Notes under the pieces: generated by a model
The model's database searches: none
Told to the model about the DNA's origin: nothing
What the model saw: the letters and a program-made list of their open reading frames with translations, nothing else
DNA from: Gibbula magus
Lineage: Eukaryota; Mollusca; Gastropoda; Trochida; Trochidae
Assembly: GCA_936450465.1 (NCBI GenBank)
Contig: OW388300.1
Coordinates: 47,072,358 to 47,136,357 of the forward strand
Length of the DNA stretch: 64,000 nucleotides
Reading direction: 5' to 3'
Made by a program: the position numbers and the translations under genes
Shown: piece after piece, positions 24,746-36,000 of the stretch
Layout: each line of letters opens with the position of its first letter
Position numbering within the stretch: position 1 is the first letter of the stretch

Positions 24746-25142
24746 AGTCTGATTAAAATTGATTGTTTTCTGAAGAATAAAATTACAAAACCGTGCATCT
24801 AATGCGATACGAACTCATATAGTTCGGAGGTTTCCTCGCAAAACCGCTGACAACAGCCTGTAGACTCCCATGTTCTGACGCAATTCAGTTAACCAATCAC
24901 AAGACCTCCAACAAAAGCTTTCGGTGCAAGAAGCTAGGGGCAGATAACTCCAAACAGCTATCCTTTTGTCTGTTCCGAATGCTTTTAAAGAAAAACTATG
25001 ATGTGATTGGTCAGCTAATTGACTGAGCTTCGTCTGTGCTAAACTTGTGGCAAGGAATCTACAGAACCAGTTCGTATCCCAGTAGATGAATTATTTTGCA
25101 AGTTGTATTCCTCGGAACAAGGACGACTTTAATCGGACTGTA
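24746..25142. mobile_element. CAGTC-ended MITE
   Basis: Ends CAGTCTGATTAAAATTG and (inverted) CAGTCCGATTAAAGTCG, with inverted arms of about 80 bp sharing CATCTAnTGnGATACGAACT. TA flanks both ends, as for Tc1/mariner/pogo-type insertions. Non-coding. Confidence 0.75.
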
Positions 25143-25240
25143 TCTGGATTATGTGAAAATACATGATGTTTCGGAGTATGGAGGTGGAATGTGTAATGTT
25201 GGTCCTTACACCAGGTTAACAAGCAGACAGAGTCGGCCAT

Positions 25241-26642
25241 ATCCCCCGCCTTTGGGAAAATTTATTGAAGAATAGTTGTTGAATAACAGTGACTATGAAC
25301 CTTCTCCTTATAGCCTGATGTAGCAGGATGGATGATGATTTGTTGGCTCAGCAGGGCAGGGATGCCACTCCCTGTAAGGTTTGTAACATATCAAAACAAC
25401 CTTAGCCCACCCAATATAAGGTTCATTGCAACTGATGGTTATCGTTTGCTGATCAAGATGAAAATAGGTTTTTTAGGTTGTGAGCAAAGCAAAATTTCAG
25501 CTCCTTAGACCAAGTCGTTCTGGAGAAGACAAAATGCGAAAAGTTTACAGACGGATGGATGGATGGACCGACGGATGCCGGACACTGTGCCATGCCATAA
25601 GCTCAAAATACATCCATGGCAGTTTTTTAGTTCTGCTCCGGAAATTAATTATTAAGTTATGTATCCATGGAAATGGTAAAAATTCAACAAATTAAATTAA
25701 AAATTGTAAAGAAGTTGAAAACCCCAAAAGGCACATCTACACATGATGATTGTTCCACACACAAAGTTTCGTTGAGCTATGTCTTATAGTTTTCGAGTTC
25801 TGATCCGGAAATGAAATTCTAAGTTACATTTCCATGGAAACGGTAAAAAAAAATAACTCGAAGAAGTTGAAAACCCCAAAAGGCACATCTACACATGATG
25901 ATTGTTTCACACACCAAGTTTCGTTGAGATATGTCTTATAGTTTTTGAGTTCTGATCTGGAAACGAAATTCTAAGTTACATTTCCATGGAAACGGTAAAA
26001 AAAAAATAACTCGAAGAAGTTAAAAACCCCAAAAGGTACATCTACACGTGATGATTGTTCCACACAGCAAGTTTCGTTGAGATATGTCTTATAGTTTTCG
26101 AAGTCTGATCCGGAACAAAATTCTAAGTTACATTTCCATGGAAACGGTAAAAACAAATAACTCGAAGAAGTTGAAAACCCCAAAAGGCACATCTACACAT
26201 ATTGATTGTTCCATACACCAAGTTTCGTTGAGATATGTCTTATAGTTTTCGAGTTCTGATCCGGAAACGAAATTCTACGTTACATTTCCATGGAAACGGT
26301 AAACAAAAATAACTCGAAGAAGTTGAAAACCCCAAAAGGCACATCTACACATGAGGTTTGTTCCACACACCAAGTTTCGTTGAGATATGTCTTATAGTTT
26401 TCGAGTTCTGATCCGGAAACGAAATTCTAAGTTACATTTCCATGGAAACGGTAAAAAAAAATAACTCGAAGAAGTTGAAAACCCCAAAAGGCACATCTAC
26501 ACATGATGACAAGTTTCGTTGAGATATGTCTTATAGTTTTGAAGTTTGAGGCCGGAATGGAAAAGCACAGACGGACAGACGGACAGACGGACGGACGGAG
26601 CTCATTTCTATATCCCCCGCCAACTTCGTTGTGGCGGGGGAT
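25241..26642. mobile_element. 152-bp satellite-carrying element, family B, with an embedded family A fragment
   Basis: TCCATGG landmarks at 25663, 25831, 25983, 26135, 26287 and 26439 give a 152-bp period (first spacing 168). The array ends in GACGGACAGACGGACGGACG, GAGCTCATTTC and TATATCCCCCGCC, with the inverted GGCGGGGGATAAT. A possible left end, ATATCCCCCGCC, lies at 25239-25250. 25455-25605 is a family A end fragment. Confidence 0.75.
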
Positions 26643-27404
26643 AATAATGTGTGGGCTGAGGGCCCATATTTTTTATATTAAGCTGTCTTAGTGCTAAGAT
26701 AGTTGTAAGTCAATGTTAATGTATGGCACTTCTGACTATCTTAATACTAAGAGAGCTTCGAAAATATGGGTCCAGCATAGTATAAGTATGCTCATTATTA
26801 TTATAGATAAAGAAATTCATATCTCACTGACTTTTTTGGAAACAGATTGGAAGCTCAGTAGAAACAATGTTGCTTACTGCACAAACAATTTGGATTGTAA
26901 ACAATCAGGATTCTCTATCACTTGCACAACATAACTCTTGTTTTAAAACAAACGGTGCACGAGGTTTATGAGTCAAGTAACCTGTTTGGAAATAAAATGG
27001 AAACCTATTCAGGGGAAAATCAAACAAGCTGAAATCGTCTGAACATTTCCAATCCAATAAAGTCAAGGCTAAACATTCAAACAAGGTTTCTTTGCAATAT
27101 ATAATTCCTGTCATTGCATACTGCCTTTTTTCAAAACGGTCACTTTTTGATGCACTTGAAATTTTAAACATGACAGAGAAGAAGGAAATATAACATAACT
27201 AGATTAGCATTTGCGGGACACGGCTAAAGCAGAGCAGCTCCGAAACTTAGGGTCTTGCCTTTCCCTGTTCCGCCTTCTCGTCAGCATCAATAAAATGGGA
27301 ATTATTTTTAACAAAAGTTTGTTCATTATTCGAGTTATTAGTAATCATCACTGGGGTCACTTTTCACAAGTTTGTTCTTAAAACCTATTTCTTCTTTCAA
27401 AATT
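26643..27404. other. No gene seen
   Basis: A pair of TATTAAGCTGTCTTAGTGCT / CTATCTTAATACTAAGAGAG segments near 26675-26760 is partly inverted. No exon is recognisable. Confidence 0.4.
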
Positions 27405-28370
27405 TGATCAAAGGATTAACGTGGCCTTAACCAGTATCTCATGACCTTGACCTTTGACCTTCAAGGTCACACCATCAATGATAATTTTTCGTCGCGTATA
27501 ATAATCATGCAATGACTCAAAGTGTTCATAGTTAAAATACGGCATATTCACAAAAGCATGCTTAAGTTTTGACCTCACTGTGACCTTGACCTTTGACAGA
27601 TTTTAGCGAAAACGTTTTCAAATCTTCGTCTTTCTCCATAGTTCATATATACCAAATAAGAGCCTAAAAGCAAAAAAAAAGTTTGAAGTTATCATGTTTA
27701 CAAGGATTGTTGTAGTGATTTCAGAACTCATGACCTTGACCTTTGACCTTGAATGTGAACATGTCAAAATCATTCACCAGGTGTATAAGAAAGAAATTAA
27801 GCTATCTATATGAGGTGTCATCTTCATGGAAAAAAGTAACTTAGTGATTTCAGAACGGGTCAGCATGACCATATCTCATGACCTTGACCTTTAAAATTCA
27901 AGGTCACACAATCAGTGATCACTTTTAATTGTGTATCACAATCATGTAATGATTAAAAGTGTTAATAGTTGAAATAAGACATTTTTGCAAAAGCATGCTT
28001 AAGTTGTGACCTCTCTATGACCTTGACCTTTGATGGATGTTAGCGAAAAACCTTTTCAAATCTTGGCCTTTCTCCATAGTTGATATATACCAAATAAGAG
28101 CCTGATAGCACAAATATTTTTCAAGTTATCGTGTTTACAAGGATTGTTTTAGCAATATCAGAACATGTGACCTTGACCTTTGACCTTGAATATGAACATG
28201 CCAAAATAATTCCCAAGGGGCATAAGTAAGACGTTATGTATATGAGGTGTTGATACCTCCTTGGAAAGAAGTTATTTAGTGATTTCAGAACTGGTGACCA
28301 TGACCCTATTTCGTGACCTTGACCTTTAAAATTCAAGGTCACACAATCAGTGATCACTTTTAACTAACTA
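27405..28370. repeat. Nuclear-receptor-half-site repeat, copies 2-3
   Basis: Two and a bit units of about 435 bp. Perfect DR1 sites (AGGTCA-A-AGGTCA on the minus strand) lie at 27448, 27737 and 28174, and single or paired half-sites occur about every 130-150 bp. Conserved linkers include GTGATTTCAGAAC and 'caaataagagcct'. Confidence 0.8.
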
Positions 28371-29111
28371 CCGGTAAGTCGGAGCTGCTAATTACTCGTC
28401 CTTGTGCTTTCATTAATTCAATTTGACTTGTTGGTAATGAAATGTGTGGTAAGATGAGTTGATTCAAAATAATATGTCACTTTCAAGAGGTTTCACTTAA
28501 GTGTAATTGCAGGGAGAAAGTCTGTAATAGCATTGTGGTAAACAACTGAAGTGAAACTGGTCTACGTTGATTTAAACTCACAAACCATTGATGGCACAGA
28601 ATTGAATTTAAATGCAGCATTACACTGAAACCATACTGCATGTAGGACATATTGCTCAGCATTTCGGGTACTGGAATAAGAATTCAAAAGAAGGAAATTG
28701 CAATTTATCTAATGTAAGGGTTGGTAGTGCAGTGAAGTTGATAATTACTAGCGCCCGGTAAAGTTCAGTACTCTCTTTAATCAATAATGGCAAAAATAGC
28801 TACCTTAGATGGAGAGATTGTGCAACTTTAATGGAAACTTGCCCCTTGGGTTACAACAATATTCACTTGCTTTTAGATTGTTGAGACTTATTTGACCTGT
28901 ATGTAGTTCAATTATTGACAATAGAACTGTCATTCATATGTACTTGACAGACAACAGACAAATAATTATCGGGTGAAATGTTTCATTTCAACAAGCACAC
29001 AATATCATTCATACTTCTTCCACAGTACAAGGTTACAGTCTGAATATGGCATCTCCAGATAAACTTTGTACCACTCTTGTAGAATCTACAACAGATCTTC
29101 TATAACTGCAA
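28371..29111 (-). other. TOMM7 3' flank
   Basis: Holds the TOMM7 3' UTR and intergenic AT-rich sequence. No other gene is supported. Confidence 0.4.
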
Positions 29112-29913
29112 TCACTGCCACAGTAGACTGAAACAGAGAACATAAATAGATTGGCTACTGAAGATAATCCCCTGATTTTCAATTTGTGCAAAATATATTC
29201 CAGCTACCAAAATGAGATTCATTAACATGATCAAATCGTCTTTCATTTAACTACCGGTAGTACTGCTGACTACCAGTCACAATGCTGATGAATAGCCCAA
29301 AATATTTTCTACTAGTCATGGATAACCGTACTAATTTCTACCTGTTACTGATTATCATAGTGATCATCACAAAATATTTGATCTATATTTTTTATTTCAT
29401 TATGCACATTATAGTTGAATGTTTTAGTTAATTTAGTTCAAGATCTACCAACAAAGGGCTAGCAATTTAGTGTCATTACACAACATTTTGATCTTTATTT
29501 TTACCTGAAAATTGTCAAATCAGGTGTTCCCTCGTCTGCACCTTTTCTGAAACCTGAAAAAAACCCCAGAAAACTGTACAAGTGTCTCTTATAAACATTT
29601 CTGAATCTTCATGAGAATAAATTATTTGTTGAAATTGCAGTCAAAACAAACATAATTATGACTTTCTGAATTTAAATAACCGTATAATCATGAAATAGAT
29701 GATGTTTTACGTTTTAATCTTCAATATTTGTCACATTTCATCACCATAAACATAATGATGAAGGACTGGGGTTCTCTCCAATGACAATGTGTTCATATAC
29801 TTTTGTTTACCTAAGTAAATGACTGCCGGAATGAATCCCCATTGAAATACAACTCTTGTAGCCGTCATCAAAGATGTGATCCTTCCTTTGGTGCCTGGAC
29901 TGAATTTAACCAT
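29112..29913 (-). CDS. TOMM7: TOM complex subunit TOM7
   Basis: Small tail-anchored subunit of the mitochondrial outer-membrane import (TOM) complex, which affects complex assembly and, in mammals, PINK1 stabilisation. Coding exons: 29913-29811, 29553-29505, 29127-29112. Splicing is GT-AG with phases 1 and 2, giving 55 residues, the human length. Exon 1 ends in the family hallmark WGFIPAVIYLG (one transmembrane segment, about residues 25-35). Exon 2 gives FRKGADEGTPDLTIF. The 16-nt final coding part gives SLLWQ and a stop, matching the SLLW-type ending of the family. The start is in strong context (AACCATGG). Reading through the second donor would instead stop after TIFR, so the SLLW match decides the third exon. 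It is head-to-head with WDR75. Confidence 0.93.
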
Positions 29914-30085
29914 GGTTATATGAGAGTTTCTGAATCCACAAAATACTTTTCAGAATTTCATCAGTGGAAAGGCCGGAAGTAGAGACTCCAACAATGATGA
30001 TAAGACATAACGTATGATTGGTTATTATTAGGGGACGAGCCAATGGACAGACTCGTTACATATCATGTAATAAATGGCGACGACC
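29914..30085. promoter_or_regulatory. Divergent promoter between TOMM7 and WDR75
   Basis: Only 172 bp separate the two start codons. The interval holds CCGGAAGT (29973-29980, an ETS/GABP-type core), an inverted CCAAT box (ATTGG, 30017-30021) and a direct CCAAT box (30040-30044). There is no clear TATA box. ETS plus paired CCAAT elements is a common layout for bidirectional housekeeping promoters. That it drives both genes is inferred from geometry. Confidence 0.75.
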
Positions 30086-33000
30086 ATGCCGCACGTGGAG
30101 AGTGTTGACGATGAACCGATCGTGTGTTTACATGCTGGAGCAAGTATTGTGCAGACGAAACCCGTATTTTCACACGACGCAAAGTATTGAACACGTTTTT
30201 AATGCACTGTTAATAAATTATTTGCAATATAAAATATATTTTTTACGAACGCGTTTTGTCAAATGCTATATTGTCCTGTTTTCGATCACCGCGCATTTCA
30301 CCTAATGATTAAATGTTGCAGACCATTCTATTACTAGAGTTTTAATTGATCGTACAAATTAAATACCTGATGAACAATAATATCTGACGACATATAGAGG
30401 AGCTGCCTATCTCAGTATCTGATATTTGCTCAAAATGTTAAAATTACACTAAAATAAACTGATGTAATAGTCGTACATTTAAATACAAAACAGAAGGCAT
30501 TTTTAGTCTCAATAACGTTTTTTTACACCTTCTATCAACCTTTATAACCAATACCCGAGCCAGGCACTTAGTACTGACATGTGAAGTAACTTAAAATCCT
30601 TCTTAAGCAAAATGCTAGTTCAGATACTCTAAACAACGTCGGTTTATGTGCGACGACTGCGCACCCAACGTAGGAAGACATCTAGCATGCTGAACTAGTT
30701 TATACTTGACAGTTGAATTGAATATGAATAATAAAAGTCCAACACATAACCAAAACCGATAACATAAGTCTAAGTTTTATTGTGAACATCAACAATTAAT
30801 ACAATGTGTACGTATTGCCTTTAAAAAAACCTTGTGATTTACTTGTTATTTACTTGACTCAACTGGGAAGTGAACATTTATGTTTTGAATACATTTATCA
30901 AATATTTGATCCATACTTTAACTTGGTTTGGCAGGTGTCTGTTCTGTGCATCTGGGTGCAGTGTGAAAGTCTACAGTACAGAGAGTGGAGAATGTTTCCG
31001 ACAACTTGAAGCTCACAAGGAGGAAGTCACAGGCCTCACTCTCAACCCAGCCAATAAGTTACAAGTGAGAATCAGTACTCGCATATTACTAGGATGTAGG
31101 GCTGGGACCAGGTATCCGACCATTTATTACCCTGCCCCATCCGGATACCCGTTTTGTCGATCTTCAACATTTATTTGTAATAATTTGATAAACTGGTGGG
31201 CTGAAGTTTGGACATAGAAAGCTAACAAGCATAGCAATCCATGGCTATATCAGTAAAATTTATTATGATTGATAATTTGATTTTAATATTAATTTTGAAT
31301 CTACAAATACATTGCAATCTTGAAATGAAAGAATAACAAATTAAACGGTCAATAGCAGGTCTGGGTAATATGATTGGCACCCGGGTTCGACTCAGTACCC
31401 ACCCGTCCCGGGTATCCAGGTTACCAGTCCCAGCCCTACTAGGATGAATGTCCCAGATACAGTATGTTATGATAAAAAATAATATAGTGTATCTATATAA
31501 CTGCAAGACTGCAAAAATTACCATGTAAGGAAAGGCAAAATCAATTGACTTAAAACCTCAACTTTGCTCTTGTGTTAATGAAGTATTTTCAGGTAAGCAA
31601 AACAGGCATAGAATTGATTGAGGAAATAATAATTTTTCACTTATATTTTTAGTTTGGTATAAAAATCTGGCATCCTTTTTATTTGGGAGGTAATTTGAGA
31701 AGCATTTTATTTTGTCAAAATTGGTCACAATCCAGGAAGGAAAATCTGTAAACCAACTAATATATTCGACATAATTAGCGCCCTTTTTTAAAAGCCCCCA
31801 AACCACGTTTTTACTTAAAAAAAAAATTAGCTCCCAACCGAAAATGTGATTTATATATCTATAAGTTTGAAATGTGGATGTTGATAAAATCTTATATAAA
31901 TCTTATCTCATTATGTGTAGATTGAAAATATCCAAGCATTTTACTTCCTGGACTGAATGATAAGGTCATTTTAAATAAGCGCCCATTTTGCCATTTTTCT
32001 AACCGCCCAGGGCGCTAAATATGTCGAATACGGTAAATAATTATTGTTTGCCTGATTATATCACTCTTCAAAGAATTTTACATAAACAACTAATTCAGTT
32101 TGATTTTGTTTCAAATTTAGCTGTAATTTTATGAAATTAAGAGTAAAGTATTTCACAAATTCACAACCATTGTTTCGTATTTGCAGTTGCTGACATGTGG
32201 ACGAGACGCTCAGGTTATTTTCTGGGACTACGCAGATGGTGTTATGCTGAAGGTGGGGACATTCCGACAATCTAAACATAAACTGCCATTTTTAGAGGGG
32301 ATCATGAGAAATTTTGACTTAACAACTATCAGAATATTTTTAAATAAAAAAGTAAAATCTTTTTCTCATTTCACGTAATTAGGGCTGAAATGGTTCACAA
32401 CTACTTTAGTTGAAATGCCCTATTTGGTTTTGGTTTGGTGCAAAAAGTGTATTTTTGCTTTGTGCCTCTACTGCTTACCATATTTTATGTTCCTAGATTC
32501 ATAAAATTTGTTTTTAGTTTAAGGTTTTCCAATTTTACGTTCATTAAACGTTATTTTCAAGTACTTTTTCTTTATGGCTTTAGTACCGCCATTCTTGGTT
32601 CTGAACCGAACCAAAATGTAACGAACCAAGTTTCTTGTACTGCAATGTGTACCGATTCTAGGCCCAAGTGTATCGTTTCAACCTTAGTAATATGCACATT
32701 AACAAGATGGCAGATACTCCAATAGAACCCTATCTCTAAGTGTTAAGTACTTGTACCAATGTAAAAGATACTACATGTTTAGAATTTGAGATATTATCTC
32801 TCTCCACTGGTCATCAAGCAATAATACTGCTTAATATGTTGTCTATCAGATCTATGAATAACATTTTAGGTAGAAAAAAAAAATTATGTTCATAAAAAAG
32901 ACAATAAGCGGCCCCTTTGAAATGAATTAGCTCCCTTCCGCAGATATTTCCTAGTAACAGCCACATCAATATCCTAAGTCTGTGGCACTTTTTGTGTTCA

Positions 33001-36000
33001 TTACATTTGTCAACAAATTAAATATTTTTCTCCATTATTCAGGCTGTGTCTCTGCCCCATCCACTGTATGGGTTTGTCAACGTCACGGCAAGTGGAGGAC
33101 AGTTCCAGTTTTGCCTTCTTCAGAAAACTCAGAAGAAAGCAAATGTTCAAGGTAATACTACGTTCACCTCATTTTCATAATTTCCGTATGGCTACAAAGG
33201 GGGATCCTGATTGGGGTTGGGGTTCACTTGCTGGAGAAGAGAGGGGTTCAACTTGGAAGTGTTGAAGTTGAAGGGATCTGCCACTTAGCTCCATTATAAT
33301 ATGCCTTGGTCACCGTTTGATTGTATGTTATGATTCATAGCTGCTAAACTCCTTAGAATCTGCCACTTTTGACTTTTATTATTCATAAGAATATTTCACA
33401 GAATTTATCAAAGAGGGGTTGATATATAGCATGTCTAGAGAATGTTCTTTTTTGTGCTCATAACTTAAAGTAAATTCTCAAGGACCTTTTGTTGGGTACA
33501 CTTGATTTGTTCTAAACTAGCTGATAGCAGGTGTTGAGCCACTTGCACTAACACGTGACCTGCCAGCCGGCTCACTGGCAGAATCAAATCTATCTCTGGC
33601 AACATGAGCTCAACTGAAAATAGTGTCTCAGCTGGTGAATATCCTGGCACACAGATGATCTCGCCTGAAGATTGTGGCTATGCTTAATTTGTTTAAGCGG
33701 CGTATACACCGACCATATGTCAGACTTACTTGTTTAAGCGGTGTATACACCGACCATATGTCTGTCGTACGCCGTTCCTGGACCAGACTAAAGTTGAAAC
33801 AAGTGTAAAAACAGACAGGAAGACGTCATCATCCCTCAAACTAGCTTCAATAAACATGTATTTTATATCATACAAGTATTTTTGGGAATTATTTCAAAAC
33901 TTGTTAATATTTTATTAAAGTCTCATGCATTGTTTTAAAGAACCAGTAATATTTTGAAATAAATCTAATTGTCAAAAGCAAATTCATAAAAAAAGTAGTT
34001 GTTGAATGTTGCAAGGATAACATTTGTCCGCCATTACACGCCGCCTTCGCCGGTTATTTTCAACCGGAGCATTCAGAGTACGCCTAAGCCGTATGTCGGG
34101 TTCCAATCAAGTGATTAGCCGGTTACGTCGCTTCCGGCGGCGTACGCCGGGTAGTGCCCTTGGTCCCGAATCAAGCATAGCCAATATAATTTTCAGTTAG
34201 TGTGCAAATCAAGTGTACCTACAATCTTCGCCTGAAGATAATGTAATTCAAACTTTCTTCATCACTCTGTTCTCAGCTGGTCAGCTTGTGAAGTACACGT
34301 TCACAGTGAAAGACTCCACATGCTCCAAACCCTACTATGTGTTTGACCATTGTAGCGCTGATCTGAAGATGGTGACAGCTGGCGCCAAGGTAAGAAATAC
34401 GTTTGGGGATGACATGGGTCACAACTACATATTCTTTCAGTTTGATGCACTATACTTCAAATCATATTTTATCTCATTTATGTATTAAATACTTATTTAT
34501 TATCATTTGTGTATTATTAGATCTTTATTTTCAAGAAAAAATTTGTTTTGTTGTTGCTTCTAAAATTTACTTAACCAAAGCTCCCATTTTACCTATTTCT
34601 TTGTATGTTCTTAAATGTATCCATGCCTACATTTCGAATGCATTCACACTGAGATTTCATGTGGCAATAATAGCAAGTATTTTAAGTTTAGTTTCTTTTC
34701 AACTGTATGCTTCCTATTATGAGTTATGTGTCCAATGACAATGTTCTTTTTGATGTATTAATATGTTGATTTTCTCCAGGAAAGTTATTACGCTGCTATA
34801 GCACCAAACCACAGAGAGCTAATCATCTGGCATAACAAGAAACTCTTGAGGTATGTTTTTTGTTGAGCTTTAGAATTAAGTATTTGAGGGGATTAACTTT
34901 GTTATTGTATTGTTTCAGAGTTTCAGAGTTTCAGAGAATATTCTTACTCCTTCATGAAGGAGACATTATATAACATTCGATAAAAAACCAATGTTTGGTG
35001 AAGAGGCATGTAAACAAGAGGAGGCAGAGGTCACGTGTAGTAACATTTAATTTTTTGAGTTGGTACGGAAATCTGTCTGTTCAAAATAAAAATAAACTCT
35101 CTAAAATTGTTAACACCGCTTCAAAAATTATTGGCCTTCCTATTGAAAGTATCGGCAGTTTTTATGATCAACATCTTTCAAAAAAAGCAAATAAAATTCT
35201 AAGTGACTCAACTCACATACTTTTTTCGGAATATTCTTCGCTGCCCTCTGGACGCAGACTGCGTATGCTGACGAGTAGAACAAACAGGTTTCGTCAATCT
35301 TTTGTACTGAATAGCATTTATGCCTTTAATGGAAAATTTTTGGAATGATTTTTTAATGATCAATTTACACAAGTGTATATAATGTTTATAATATTGTTTA
35401 TATTGTTTATATGGCTGTTGTATGTTTTTGTTTAATATATACTGGAGACTGTATTAGATGTAATGTAAATTTCCCTCGGGATAATAAAGAATTATCTTAT
35501 CTTATCTTATCTTATCTTATCTTAAATACAAAAAAGTTGTGACGTACTTCCGGTTGATTAAAACAGTGATAAATGATGATAAAAAAAAAGGGAAACATAA
35601 TGGTAAATATAAAATGAAATAAACTAAGGAATGAGCATAAAAAGGATTATTAATAAGTAAAATACAAAATATATGCCTGTTGTTGCACAAACTAAAATTT
35701 GAAAATTCTCATTGAAGGAGACATTATATAACATTCCATCTGATGAAGAGAAACATATACTCTAAACATTGTGTATCTTCACAAGAAAGAAGTTGTTGTT
35801 TTAGTGCTAGTCAGAATGATAACCAAAGTAAGGAGAAAATGGTACAAACATGTGTTTCCTATGGAAACGCGACTTTGTATCATAGTAATATAGTATTTGT
35901 ATTAAACCAATCAGAGGGTAAATTAAGATCCAGATTACAACATTTTACAATTTAAAAAGACAACCATACACTTTTTGTACTGGTTAATTTTCAATCACCT

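Noticed and set aside
27448..28186. DR1 blocks as a true enhancer of WDR75/TOMM7
   Set aside because: They belong to a dispersed repeat also at 2.0-2.7 kb; no evidence ties them to these promoters, so kept only as a hypothesis about the repeat.
31222..31524. 100-codon minus-strand frame in WDR75 intron 2
   Set aside because: Lies mostly in the hAT-like MITE with the perfect 8-bp duplication.
33465..33918. Short frames in WDR75 intron 4
   Set aside because: Repeat-derived, no exon-like boundaries or WD-repeat content.
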